Source: Topomyia yanbarensis
Taxonomy: Eukaryota; Arthropoda; Insecta; Diptera; Culicidae
Reading direction: 5' to 3'
Assembly (NCBI RefSeq): GCF_030247195.1
Contig: NW_026683354.1
Span: 1-64,000, forward strand
Length of the DNA: 64,000 bases
Every line of letters begins with the position of its first letter. The stretch's first letter is position 1. Shown here piece by piece: positions 1-14,430 of the stretch. The notes below the pieces were generated by a model. That model was given only the letters and a program-made list of their open reading frames with translations, was not told the DNA's origin and did not search any database. The translations under genes and the position numbers were made by a program.

Positions 1-336
1 CCCCTACATCCTGTATTTGACAATCGACTATGTGGACCTCGTATGGGATATCGAAGTTCGGTTTAGCCTCCATTTTATCTTGAACTGTAGTCAAGACAGG
101 GTTTAGTTTGAGTTCATTTATTATGCTCAGGTGACCATTTAAATCCCCATCAAATAGTGGTTTTCCCATTAGCACTCTCGGAAAGCCAAGTCTTCCCTCC
201 CCCATAACATGTTTGTGCAATGAAGGTAGATGAAGCATGGTTACTGGGTGTTGATTTCATAGCGTCTGTGATAGAGAGGTAGGCTAGCCTCTGAACTTTA
301 GTTAGTTTAGTTTGGGCGGTCTTTTGCTTAACGTTG
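1..336 (-). mobile_element. LOA-like LINE, RT/RNase H linker segment (continues past the window edge)
   Basis: On the minus strand this is the downstream part of the LINE at 2098-4040. The stretch KLTKVQRLAYLSITDAMKS (about 250-312) is the conserved segment just after the RT domain in LOA/I-group non-LTR retrotransposons. Further left, broken frames still read like the linker before RNase H. At least one frameshift lies near 245. The element runs off the left edge, so its RNase H is not seen. It is separated from the rest of its RT by the inverted-repeat element at 337-2097. It is a pseudo-element, and its exact clade is inferred. Confidence 0.7.
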
Positions 337-2097
337 CACGGAAAAAGAATTGTTCCCAAAATCGTGAATAAAGTGCCATGAATTCTGGAACAATCACGTT
401 TTTACGTTACGAAAACAGGACCATGAACAAAAATCATGGCTTTTATAATTATGTTCAATTTCCCTTCAGTGAAGCCCGCATACCGCTTTCATTAGTGGAA
501 ATATTTGTTTTTGTTTTGTGAACTTCAGTCACGGTTTCCGCCAAGTTATTTATAATTAGATTCTCAGTACGCGAAGTAGCTCACAACTTTATGAACATTA
601 TTCATAAAACTAAAGGTTGACTCAAGGTTTTTTTTTCCATAGATATAGGAACATTAGGTCACAAAATCGAAATATTCTGGCTATTTTTTCGCGAAATATT
701 CTACGAAATTCGGAATTTTATTCATGAATCCATTCAATCCTCGTGAACTAATTCATGGTCCCTAATATATTAGTCACGATCCAATATCCGTGCTCGTGAA
801 ATGGATCACAAAATCATCAAATATTATTCGTGAACCGGTCCATGACACCTAGTATAATAGTCACAGCTTACCATTCGTTTTCGTGAATTAGTTCACGAAA
901 TCATAAAATATTATTCATGCATTCGTGAACTGGTTCACAATTCCTAATATATTATTCACGATCCAATATCCGTGCTCGTGAAATAGTTCACGAAATCATG
1001 GAATATAATTCATGTATTCGTGAACTGGTTCATGATTCCTAGTATATGATTTACGATCTATCTAGTATCTATTTGCGCATGCTTGTGATATTTAGAAGAT
1101 ATCCCTAATCATTTACAATTTCATGCAACAATTTAATGAAATTTTCACGTGAACTCTTTCACAAAATTTGGAGTATTATTCGTGGAATCATTTTTGTTTC
1201 ATGTACTTTTTCATGAAATACCCAGCTACTAGTGATCAGTAATAGGTACGAGCAGTAGATTAGGACTATTAGGACCTCGAACATCGTTAATCATTTGATA
1301 AGGTTGATTGTGATGTCCGGACAGAAAACGAAAACTCCACTGAGAACCCCAAATAGTGTGCGTTAGTTCACAAAACCAGATATCGCGAATGAGTCTTATT
1401 TTAATATTTCAGTTCATATTGTCACGTTACTCCGAAAAAAAACCGTTAGTAACCAAAAAATAATAGCTCACGATAAGGCGAAGAGAATTTATGAATACCA
1501 TGATAAAACTGCTAATATCATGAACATTAGTTACAATACTCTTTGAAAGTAAGCTCTAAAAGAAAATATCACGATAACGTGAACAGAAGTTACAAAAATC
1601 ACACAACTCTTGCCAAAAATATTAAAAATCTCCACAAAGATCCTGAAATCATGAACATAAATCGCTCTACTCATGACTAAAATAGCACGATAACGTGAAT
1701 AAAAATTACGAGCTTCTGGACCAAGATCTTGAAATCATGAACTTTAATCCCGCTAACGTCATGAGAATTCACAAGAACCGCGAATAAGCTCTTGAAATCG
1801 TGAACAACGTTTGACTGTCGACTGTGTATTCTCAAATCTTGAACAAGAAACACAACAAAAACTAAACATGTCCAGGGAACAACAACAGTAACCCAACCAA
1901 GCATTCTAATGTAACGCCATGTATATGTTCGGGGCGGGGGGGGGAGGGAGACCTGGGTTTTAGATAACACAAATAGTTTCATGAATATGAGTTTTATTAT
2001 TCATAATTTCACGAACATGGTCACGATTTTCGTATATCGTTCAGTTCACGAAATCGTGACCTTTTGTTGATGAATTTATGAACGGACTTTTTCCGTG
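337..2097. mobile_element. TIR element of the CACGGAAAAA family, copy 1
   Basis: This 1761-bp element is bounded by CACGGAAAAA at the left and TTTTTCCGTG at the right. It is flanked by TG on both sides, which fits a 2-bp TSD. Removing the element and one TG restores the LINE reading frame across the junction (VWGP then NVKQK). The interior carries no convincing coding frame. It consists of semi-palindromic motifs (TCGTGAACTGGTTCATGA, GTTCACGAAATCATGA), and around 740-1060 it forms about four degenerate units of roughly 90-95 bp. A second copy is at 38888-42796. I cannot assign a superfamily. A TA/TG duplication would fit an IS630/Tc1-like mover, but no transposase is present. Confidence 0.75.
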
Positions 2098-4040
2098 TGG
2101 GCCCCCACACAATGGAGGAGTAAGTTAATCGTTGTCTTGCGATGGTTGTGTAGGACCAGTAATCCAACTTCGGTTTGAGACCCTAAGTTTTCCCGCAGAG
2201 TTTACTGCAGGCCCACAGTGCGGTTGTTGCTTTATTAACGTCGTATGTCAGGTGCGAGTTCCAATACAGTTTTTTATCCAGGATAACACCTAGGTGTTTC
2301 GCTTCTTCTGCGTAGTTGATTGTAGTTCCACTGAGAGTTGGGGGAACCAATTTCAGTTTTTTTTATTGAAAAATGGTACAGTGACCGTTTTTTCAGGATT
2401 CATGTTGAGTTCTTCTTTGAAACACCAAGTTATGATGAAGTTCTGGGCTAACTGAATCCGATCGCTTAGGACAGATTCATGTTTTCCCCTCACAATTAGG
2501 ACAATGTCATCTGCATATCCAACAATCTCGAAACCCATTTCAGTCAGATTATTGAGAAGATCGTCCACCAGTAGCGACCAGAGCAGGAGTAATAGCACGT
2601 CTCCCTGCGGACAGCCTCTATTGGCTGTTATAGTTGCTTTCGTGTCCCCCAACGTTTCTGTGTTTTCTCGACTCCTGAGCATTGTAAGAATCCAGGCTAC
2701 TATCGATTTTTCCACTCCTCTTTTTGCCAGTGTAGTGTGATATGTAGGACGTATTATCAAAAGCACCCTCGACGTCAAGAAAAGCGCAAATTGCTATTTC
2801 CTTGAAATCGAGTGTTTTCTCAATAAGTGTCACTTAGGTATGTAGGGCTGTTTTCGTAGATTTGCCCTTTTGATATGCAAACTGGTACTTTTTAAGCGGA
2901 ACTTTCGATAAGTGCTCCATTCGAATATAGTGGTCCACCAGTTTTTCCATCAGTTTCAGAAGAGTTGATGTCAAACTAATAGGTCTAAAGGCCATGGGCA
3001 GTGTCAAGTCTTTATACCTGTTTTTGGAATAAATATTACCCTAACTTCTCTACAGCTTATAGGTGTGTGCCTTAGCATAAGTCTGGATCTCAGGATGTTT
3101 AGTATATCTGGTAAATTATGTCTGCCGATTTGTGTAGAAATATTGGAAGAATGTTATCAAGGCCGGGAGATTTGTAGGGTTCGAAGGTTTTGATAGCCCA
3201 TTTAATTAGAGTGTGAAGGTGTAAAAATCCGACAGGCCAGTTTCTGTGATGCCTCACAAGTCCTGTTAGGTCTATCACAATCCTGATCAGTCGAATTCTC
3301 GTCTTTCGCAGCCGACCCAGGAATATGGGTGTTCATTAGAACATCCAATATTTCACTGTTGCCAATTGTGAGAGAACTGTCATCTTTTTTCACTTGCTCT
3401 AGGCTATTTGTGTGATCCTTAGATAACGCTTTTTGAAGGCTAACTGCCTCTGGATGTTCTCACAAAACTCGCGCATTGATAGTTTCTTAACCTTTCTCAA
3501 CTCAGTGTTGTATTTGGTAAGAGTGGTCCTGTAGTTTGACCAGTAATCTTCGCTTTATTGAAGAGACGCCTAGCTTCCTTCCTAAGTGTTGCTAGATTTT
3601 CGTTCCACCAAGGAACATCATGATATACGAACCTCGTTACAAGAAAGCAACTGTCATTGTAGGCGGTTATGATCCTCTTTTGCCGCATTATCCAGATCTG
3701 CTGGCGATTGGATCTTACTCTCTGTTTTTACTGTTCCAGGTGTGAGCAGAATACACACCTGGAACAGTATCCCTGTATTTTTGCATTGTGAGTTTATTGG
3801 CTTCTATGGCGAACATTATGTGTCTGTGATTCGACAGACTAGGTTCGTCAGAAACGTGCCAACTCCTTATCTTTTCCGTTATTTGAGCGCAGTATAACTT
3901 AAGGTCCCATACTTCGCTCCTTACTGCGGTCAGAAATGTAAGTAGAACCCCCTTGTTATATACATTGACATCATTTGATGACAGGTATTCTAGTAGGTGC
4001 CCACCTCTGGTATTTATATCCGTGCTACCTCATATTGTGT
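2098..4040 (-). mobile_element. LOA-like LINE: endonuclease C-terminus, linker and RT, decayed
   Basis: Read right to left. The C-terminal part of an APE-type endonuclease is at 3790-4030, with GGHLLEYLSSNDVNVYN and then WHVSDEPSLSNHRHI. The catalytic SDH is SNH here. A linker with the typical VPWWNENLATLRKEARRLF is near 3600. RT motif A, FLDVEGAFDNT, is near 2770-2800. GCPQGD is at 2599-2617. The polymerase box GYADDIVLI is intact near 2501-2524. The segment after RT, KHLGVILDKKLYWN, is near 2290. Frameshifts and stops break the frame many times, so this is an inactive copy. RT continues at 1-336 on the other side of the inserted TIR element. FLDxEGAFDN together with the EN sequence points to the LOA clade, which is an inference. 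Confidence 0.8.
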
Positions 4041-4560
4041 GATGTGCAAATTTAAAAAAATATCGTATTCGCCATTATTTGCTTAATTATACCTCGAATA
4101 ATGACCGTATATGTAATTGAAAAGGAATTATCTTTTGTTTGCCCTAATGAGTGATATTGGTATTCCAAAGAACCCCATTTTTGGCGAAAAAGAGCTCATG
4201 ACTTTTCAATTATAATAGTTAGATATGTGGTACCATGAATAAGTTATTCGCCTCAAAGTAATCTTAAAATCGCCTGAAGACTACTTCGGTTTTAAATCAA
4301 CGCCGTTATACGTTTTAAAATGAAAAGCATGACGGATAGTCCTTACAAGTCTTCGCTAACTTTTCTAAAACTAATCGTTCTATAACTTCACTGAAGCTCG
4401 TATGGCTTCCAGGACATAATAAGATTAAGTGTTTTAATTGTAGTAAAATCTTAAAATTCCTATTAAATTTGCATTCTGGACCACTGTGCAGAAAACTATT
4501 AGCGATCCCACGTGGGATCAGAAAACTACTAGTGGCATCATCATCATCATTGATGATGAT
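4041..4560. other. No gene recognised; short palindrome at the right end
   Basis: This is AT-rich single-copy-looking sequence between the LINE and the next element. The only structure I see is a self-complementary (ATC)n/(GAT)n run, CATCATCATCATTGATGATGATC, at about 4540-4562. No coding frame is convincing. Confidence 0.5.
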
Positions 4561-7950
<3,390 letters not shown>

Positions 7951-7959
7951 CTTCCTTAA

Positions 7960-8275
7960 TCTAAGTGTACTATCTACTATGACATAGCACTATTGATGAG
8001 TGATTGTCGTTATTGAGATACACACTCTTCCTAGTTAGGCACTACAGTTCGTATGATGCTTATTACCTGCTTGGGATTTGCAGTCCAAACATCAAAAGGC
8101 TCCAAGCTTCTTTTACCGAGGACCGAGGCTCTGATGTTTCACTTTCAGATCCGCAGACGCGGCATGTATCGTTTGTAAGCTTACCAATTTTTTAAGATGA
8201 TATTTACTCAAACCGTGTCCGGTAAGTAATCGTGGATGACGTTTACCAGGAAAGGTATTTTTTATGTAAAAAGGT
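7960..8275 (-). mobile_element. LINE RNase H tail with partial zinc knuckle, relic
   Basis: On the minus strand, 8119-8185 encodes KLTNDTCRVCGSESETSE. This is the Cys-rich tail that follows RNase H in I/LOA-type LINEs. The later His and Cys of the knuckle are lost through a frameshift. Upstream (8200-8270) broken frames still suggest the conserved segment before the knuckle. The 22-bp string around CTTAATCTAAGTGTACTATC (about 7957) recurs almost exactly near 14670, which suggests a shared element end. Confidence 0.45.
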
Positions 8276-8529
8276 CTGATTTTAGAATGACCGCACGGTA
8301 CACTATCATGCCCGTTTTACCCCAATATCCCCTTTCGTTTATATTTATGTTCAAGACTGAATATATAACTCAGAGGAAAGGTGAATACGGCTGACCAAAA
8401 TCAGTACTTCTTATCTAAAAAATCTAAAGAATCATTTGAAGATAATTAGATTAATCTCACTAAACGCATGCACCCAATTTTTTTTTTCAAAATTAGCAAT
8501 CCTTCTGTAAAAAATTCCGGGAAATCGAT

Positions 8530-9440
8530 TGAAGGTACTGGGGTAAAACGGGTACACATGTTTTGTGCGGTCGATCTATTTATCTTCAACCCTTACACCG
8601 GACTTTCTAATATAAGAATTAATGCATTGGATCAGTAGCATTCAGCCTATTTCAGCCACTTCAAGGGCCAGATTTAACTTCACAATTGAGTTATGAGAAG
8701 AAATGGGTAAAACGGATACACAAGTTTCGTGTCGTCCTTCTAACTATCTTCAATTGATTCTTCATAATTTTTACATACAAATAACTACTTTGAATGAGTC
8801 GTATTCGACTTCCACCATAAATGTAAAACCTGGTTTAACTTCAATCTCGAATTAAAGTAAGAATACGGGTAAAACGGGCAAAAACACATTTCATGTGGAC
8901 ATTCAGACTATCTGCAATCGATTTCCAGGACCTTTCTACATAAGCAATACAACTATTGTTCAACTGAATTAAGACTCTTTCCGAAAAACGTTGCCATGTT
9001 TAATTTCCTTTTTGAGTTTTGAGAAAAAATTGGGGTAAAACGGGTTCACATGTTCCGTGGAGTCGTTCTATCTATCTTCAATCGATTTCTTTGATTTTTT
9101 TTTTTGATCTTTTTACTTTTGATCAACGACGACATTAAGCCTGTTTCCGAGATGTTGAGTAAAGTTAAACTAAATACTCAACATTTAGGAAGAATAGGGG
9201 TACAACGGATTAAAACGCTTTATGCAGACAAGTCTTTTATCTCCTATATAGTCTTTGGACTTTTTTGCATAAAAAACACTAAATATTGCAAACGCCATTC
9301 AATTTTCTTCCAAGTTATACAGCCAGTAATAAGAATAAATACAAACAAAGCGTATTTTGCGGCCATTTTACATACCTGCAATGGATTCCTCAGACATTTT
9401 TACACAAGGAATGTGCATTTTTGATACTCGCACTTAGTAT
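8530..9440. repeat. Degenerate satellite of about 164 bp, five or more units
   Basis: The anchor GGGTAAAACGGG (with changes) occurs at about 8541, 8704, 8867, 9032 and 9196, giving spacings of 163, 163, 165 and 164 bp. A second anchor, CTTCAATCGATTTC, follows each by about 50 bp, and a last one near 9381 implies a sixth partial unit. Units differ strongly, so the array is old. One inverted anchor, CCCGTTTTACCCC, lies upstream at about 8311. The open frame at 9104-9424 is a by-product. Confidence 0.75.
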
Positions 9441-10500
9441 TCTATCACGCTATTGAGTAAAGTCTCGTTTCCGATACGTTTTTTCCCACTTTTTCACATT
9501 ATAATATATCATTTCAATAACATTCTGTAATATTTACAGAATGTTATGTAACCGTTGTGTATCCGATGCGGTACCCGGGTACCTTTTTAGGTTTTAATTA
9601 ATGAAATTTCAATGTTTTATCCATAGCTGGAAATAGTAACTTTGTGACATCTTAGAACTTCACTAAGTCAAGCTTTTGGGATAATAATATTGTCGATATA
9701 GTAAGGGGGGCAGTGAGGAGGGGCTCCTGAATTTTTTTTCTACGTAACAGGCCGACGAGGGTACTCGGATACTCACAAACCTGAAATACCAATAACTAAG
9801 GCAATTTTCAACCGATTTCAACACTTTTGGGAGTTTTGGATTCAGGAACTCATACACTTTTAGACTTGATAAAAATGAATCGTGTTAAATCATTCGGCTC
9901 CCGGAAATCCGGATTTCCGGAAGTATATTTTAGTGCTGGGATACTATTTGTGAACTTTAATGGAATACTGACAACATGGGTATCAAAATTCTTGGAATTG
10001 CATCAGCAGGCTGTATCTCGTGGTTTTGGAACCATTTGGTGAATGGCCATTCCGAGGTCAAATTGCCATGTGATCCCGTAACAATAAATAACAAACTTCC
10101 GAGACAATTTGAAGTGTTTTGATACTCAAATCGCTAAGACATTATTAAAATTTACAAATCATACCCAATAGACTTTTCCACATTTTGAAAAAGTTTTGAA
10201 ATATACATGAAATATACATTCTAGGTGTGAATTTAAGAACTTTCGCCAAAAATGACGTTATTTGAACATGATTCAGAGGCGTCTCCAATCAAAAATCGTG
10301 TTTTTGCTATGTTTCCATAGGAAGATCGCCTACACTCTGATTTAATAGGTCCTACATGCCCACATATCATCAAAGGTTGTTCCTTAGACATATCTTAACA
10401 TGTTTAATAGGTGAACATAGCTCTAATCAGAAAATTTCTTAAATGGATTTTTATATAGAAAAGAATATCAAAACCAAGGAAAATTAGTAGTAGGGGTAGT
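9441..10500. other. No gene; AT-rich sequence with two perfect GC-rich palindromes
   Basis: GGTACCCGGGTACC (9571-9584) and CCGGAAATCCGGATTTCCGG (9901-9920) are exact palindromes in otherwise AT-rich DNA. The surrounding text, for example GGTTTTGGAACCATTTGGTG near 10021, resembles a dispersed mosquito repeat, but I cannot name it. No coding frame is supported. Confidence 0.45.
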
Positions 10501-10504
10501 TAGG

Positions 10505-11200
10505 GAACCGGATAAGGCTGACGAGCGCGATTCGTCTAATGGTCGTTCGTGTCGCAAGCGCGTACAGAACGATACCTTCGAAGGCCGGGATGGTCCCTAT
10601 CCACAAAATTCTGGCGGAGGATGTAGAATACTACTAGCTGAGAAATACACGAAATTCAAGGAGATCAGACAGAACGGACTCATTGTCTAAGTGGCAGCAC
10701 GAGTGGAACATCGCGGATAAAGGAAGGGCCTACCGACTCATCCTAAATGTGTCGCCGTGGGTGAATAGGAAGCATAAAGAGGTATCTTCCAACTGAGTCA
10801 GATCTTGTCCGCATGGCTGCTTCCGGAAGTACCTGCATCGGGGTTTGGACATACTTCGTCACCCCTTTGCCCGGCATGTGCGAGAGACATCGGCTTCTAG
10901 TGCCCTACGTTCGAAGAAGTTCCAAAGGGTATGCCTGGCGTGGCAGTCGACAATATAATAGAAGAGATGTGCCACGATGAGCATACATTGAGTAGTACGC
11001 GACATTGCACTGGGTTCGGGTCGTCCGGGCGTCAGCGAAGTGGACACCAGAATCCACCGTAATTGTCGAGCGCAGCACCGTACCGATTGGCTCGTGGAAG
11101 AGACTGGAAAGTAGCAGGAAAGTCGGTTTCGGGAGTCTTTTTACACCTCCGTCGGTGTAATTATCAAGTCTAAAGCCGGGCACTAGATGAGTGGTGTGAG
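10505..11200 (+). mobile_element. R1-clade-like LINE, C-terminal tail relic
   Basis: Plus-strand frames give VRVASAYRTIPSKAGMVPIH (about 10545-10605), then WQHEWNIADKGRAYRLIL and SPWVNRKHKEV (from 10692), then HGCFRKYLHR, and near 10950-11000 DNIIEEMCHDEHT. This order is characteristic of the region after RT in R1-like mosquito LINEs. In-frame stops (TAG near 10637, TGA near 10789) and shifts show decay. RT itself is absent, so the copy is 5'-truncated. The antisense open frame covering 10905-11255 is a shadow. Confidence 0.75.
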
Positions 11201-11872
11201 ACGCAGTACTGGTTCGGATTGTTGGGGTGCCATCGTACTTGAAGTTACGCTCCACCTGTAATCGTCGGATCGACTTCGATATTCTACCGGTTTGCCTGAT
11301 GAAGAGTGGATAGCCAGAATAACAGTAGAAATCGTGCTACATGCTTCTGTTACTAAATTTAATTAATTTTCTTTTACTTGGTTACACTTTAGTGTTACAA
11401 AAAAAACTGACGACCTTGTTGATCACTTCTATAATATTAGCATATTTGAATAGGGAAATGCAAATATCTTTTTACCAAAACAGCTTCTGCTCGAATTGGT
11501 GAGGGTAGGGTGACCATTAGTGAGACAAGAAAAAAATTACCCCTTTCGGCACACCCTTAGTTGATTGCTAGTCACACCAGAAGTACACGCTCCAAATTTG
11601 AAGCAAATCGGACAAGACTACCGCTACCGGACCAACTTGCCTGAAGTTTGTATGGGAGACAATTTACATAGAGTAAACCCACTAGCGCGCATTTTTACCG
11701 CTAGGTGGCACTGTATGCATCGTATTATCACTGTAAGTGAAAATAAGAAATATATCTTAATTGTCTACAACTTTGCTGAATCTAATCAACAAATCAATGC
11801 GGCTTTGTTAAAAGAAGTTATTAAACTTTTAGCGAAGTGATGTCTGAAGCAGTTTTGCATTGGGCCTAGCAG

Positions 11873-12271
11873 CAGTCTTCCCATATGCACATTTCACACA
11901 ATTTTCGCACCGGTTCTGTGCTCATATTAAACCCACACTTCGTGTACGAACTCAAACACGCTATTTCGTACCTAAATACGTGCAAGCCTGCACAACCGAA
12001 CCCCTTGTACGTAAACGGTGTGCGTACACGTAGGTTCTAGGTACTATCTCTCATCATCACTAGCGTTGAGCCTTTTTGCCTTGTGCAAATCGTTCTCGTG
12101 TACGCACCCGGTGTTCGTACACGGCTGTTTGACCTAGAGTTTGTACACCGTTCGCTTGGGTTCGATGTTTGTGGCGAACCTGTACATCGAGACGAAGCAT
12201 GTTTGAGGTTGAACACGTGCACGAAATTTTGTACACAGGTACAAAATTGTCGATGTTTAATCGGAAGTCTG
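11873..12271. mobile_element. hAT-like non-autonomous element with 8-bp TSD, nested in foldback arm
   Basis: The ends are CAGTCTTCC and GGAAGTCTG (inverted, 8 of 9 matching). The flanks are CCTAGCAG (11865-11872) and CCTAGTAG (12272-12279), an 8-bp TSD with one change. The opposite foldback arm reads CACTGCTAGGCC without the insertion and so shows the empty site. An 8-bp TSD with CAG termini fits hAT-type non-autonomous elements. A truncated copy is at 4561. Confidence 0.8.
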
Positions 12272-12449
12272 CCTAGTAGTGCATGGTTTTGTATAGGTAC
12301 TCGATCCCCACCAATTATACATTTTTGTGAGATAATGGTTAGATTTAGCTGAATAGTATGTTCAGAAGAATTGTAGTATATGATACGAGTTATGTTTTGG
12401 TCAGAAAATTTTCGTTCCGCCTGTGATCGCATAGAGGGCGCCAACAAAA

Positions 12450-12522
12450 ACTTTTCAATGGAGAGATGTAGGAATTAGATGTGTTCTTTTCAATGGAGAG
12501 ATGTAGGAATTAGATGTGTTCT
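12450..12522. repeat. 35-bp tandem duplication in foldback spacer
   Basis: Two adjacent near-identical copies of a 35-bp unit contain TTTTCAATGGAGAGATGTAG and AATTAGATGTGTTC. It lies in the loop of the foldback element. Confidence 0.9.
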
Positions 12523-13043
12523 GCAAATTTGTAGAACAGGCATTTTTCAGTCATTCATCTGAACATCTCGATATTATATCTCTCTTGTATGAAAAGTTAG
12601 TGTTGGCGCCCTCTATAGGTCATAAGTTGAACTAAAATTTTCTAACCAAAACATAACTCGAATCATGTACTACAATTCTTCTGAACAAATCTAACCATTA
12701 TCTCATAATAATATATAGTTGGTGGGAATCGAGTACCTATACACACCCTTGCACTGCTAGGCCCCATGCAAAACTGACTCAGACATCACTTTGCTAAAAG
12801 TTTAATAACTTCTTTTAACAAAGCCGGATTGACTAGCAGTCTTCGACAAAGTTGTAGACAATTACAGTGATAATACGATGTATACAGTGCCACCTAGCGA
12901 CGAAAATGCGCGCTAGTGGGTTTACTCTATGTAAATTGTCGAAAACTCCCATACAAACTTCAGGCACGTTCGTCCGGTAGCTAGATTTGTCCGTTTTGCT
13001 TCAAATTTAAAGCAAGTAGTCCTGGTGGGACTAGGAATCGACT

Positions 13044-14149
13044 CAGAGGTAGGCCGATTGAGTTTTCAAAAATTCATTATTTTTCTGGACAGTCTAGTGA
13101 CCATACGTCCGGGTTTCGCAGGAAATATCTAGGTTTTCCACTGATTGCTCTGGTGTCCTGGAAAATCGAGGAAAATGCTTGATTTTTCCTGGTTTTTCTC
13201 CTGTAAGCCTAATGTATTTGTATTTTGAGTCTTCGCTTTATTTACTCTGCTCCAGATCGCAATTACGACCGATCGCAACTATAACTGCAACGTATATTCA
13301 TCCTCAATCAGAATACGACAAACAAAGCTTAATACACTCGAATTTCCCAATTGTACAATTTGATGTCTTTTTTAATATCCCCCCTCGCTATTTCTCTTTT
13401 CAACTTCCCTTTCTTACATAGAAATTGAAAAGAGCAAGAATCGTTTTTGTATGTACGTAGAATATAAATAGTCTGTAGTCCGTTTGCAAGGAAATTTGGG
13501 TATCGAACAAATTGAACCGATTCCAGTTGTGGACCAAACTCTAGCCGCTATCAATGTCGATGAAACGATGATAACCAGGTCTTTTTCTTGGCTTAAATCG
13601 TGTTTTAATCCGGGACCCGAAGAATTCGCTTTGCTACCTCTGAGAAGATACGTTTTGGTGGCTCTGCTTCTGCTTGGCATCTTGAGTTCATTTGATAGTG
13701 TCATTTTTTCGTCTTACTGAAAATCTATTCCAAGAAAAAGAAAACGGCGAAACATCAATAAATATCGTGGAATAACTTTATTGAGCGCTCTCTCGAGCTG
13801 GTGATAATGGAACTACTTCAGAGTCAATACCAGTACCTAATAAGTCTACCCTTTCATCTCGATCGGATCGGAATTTTAAATGGCTCCGCTTGTTAACAGA
13901 TCACAGTGTGTTTACCTACAGTATGCTGCCTACATGTACCATGCCAGTAATATAAGCAAGCAAAGCAATCGAAAAATAACAGTCGTCCCAAGCCAGTGTG
14001 AACAATCAACAAACAATCACCGTTACTGATATTATTTCCACTAACCTAGCCGTCAATTTTCATATAAAAATGAATAAAATGAATAAATTTGGTAGGTTTT
14101 GCAGCTATTTTGATGCTAGCTCTCAGATCGAAAGATAATAACTGTGATT
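13044..14149. other. No assignable gene; unrecognised open frames at 13414-13720
   Basis: At 13095-13200 the phrase CTAGTGACCATACGTCCGGG followed by CCTGGAAAATC and CCTGGTTTTTC resembles a common transposon terminus, but no partner end is found. At 13414-13720 both strands stay open for 78-96 codons. The plus-strand version ends in a hydrophobic run (VALLLLGILSSF). The minus-strand version starts with ATG (MTLSNELKMPSRSRATKTYL). I recognise neither, and the two are mutually exclusive. Confidence 0.35.
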
Positions 14150-14430
14150 AGAGATTGCCGGGTATGTCGTAGGGAAGCTACATGGGACCGTTGATGTTTC
14201 TGCTTTACGTCAATGACGTGTTTTAGTACTGAAAACTCCTCACCGGTCCTGCAAAGACGATCTCAAAATATTTCATCTTATCCGCTCAATTCAGGATAGC
14301 CGATTTCTCCAACGGCCGCATGAAACTTTCGCTTAAGTTGGTGTTGCAAGAACTGCGTGTGTGTAAATCCGCAAAAGTTCTCAGTGATCGATCCCCAGAA
14401 CTTCTTAACTGTCGAAAACCTGTGGAGAAG
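14150..14430 (+). mobile_element. CR1/Jockey-like RT fragment
   Basis: A single frame gives GMS*GSYMGPLMFLLYVNDV from 14161, matching the RT motif GVPQGS.LGPLLF. After a shift come KDDLKIFHLIRSIQDSRFLQ (about 14260-14315), where the YADD box has become CKDD, and then CVCVNPQKFSVI (about 14352-14390). The stop replacing the Gln of GVPQG and the lost Ala of YADD make it dead. No 5' or 3' end is detectable. Confidence 0.75.

Larger units (their letters stand above)
11559..13043. mobile_element. Foldback (long inverted repeat) element, copy 1
   Basis: Two arms are roughly reverse complementary. The outer arms (about 11559-11864 and 12768-13043) share GGTTTACTC/GAGTAAACC, TTAAAAGAAGTTATTAAACT and the ends TTGATTGCTAGTC/GACTAGGAATCGA. 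The inner arms (about 12280-12450 and 12598-12767) share GTACTCGAT/ATCGAGTAC and GGCGCC next to AGAGGGCG/CGCCCTCT. The spacer carries a 35-bp tandem duplication. A 399-bp element (11873-12271) is inserted in the left arm. No transposase frame is seen. A diverged relative lies at 21165-21765. Confidence 0.75.

Noticed and set aside
10905..11255. 116-codon minus-strand frame
   Set aside because: It is antisense to the R1-like LINE tail and begins at a non-ATG codon.
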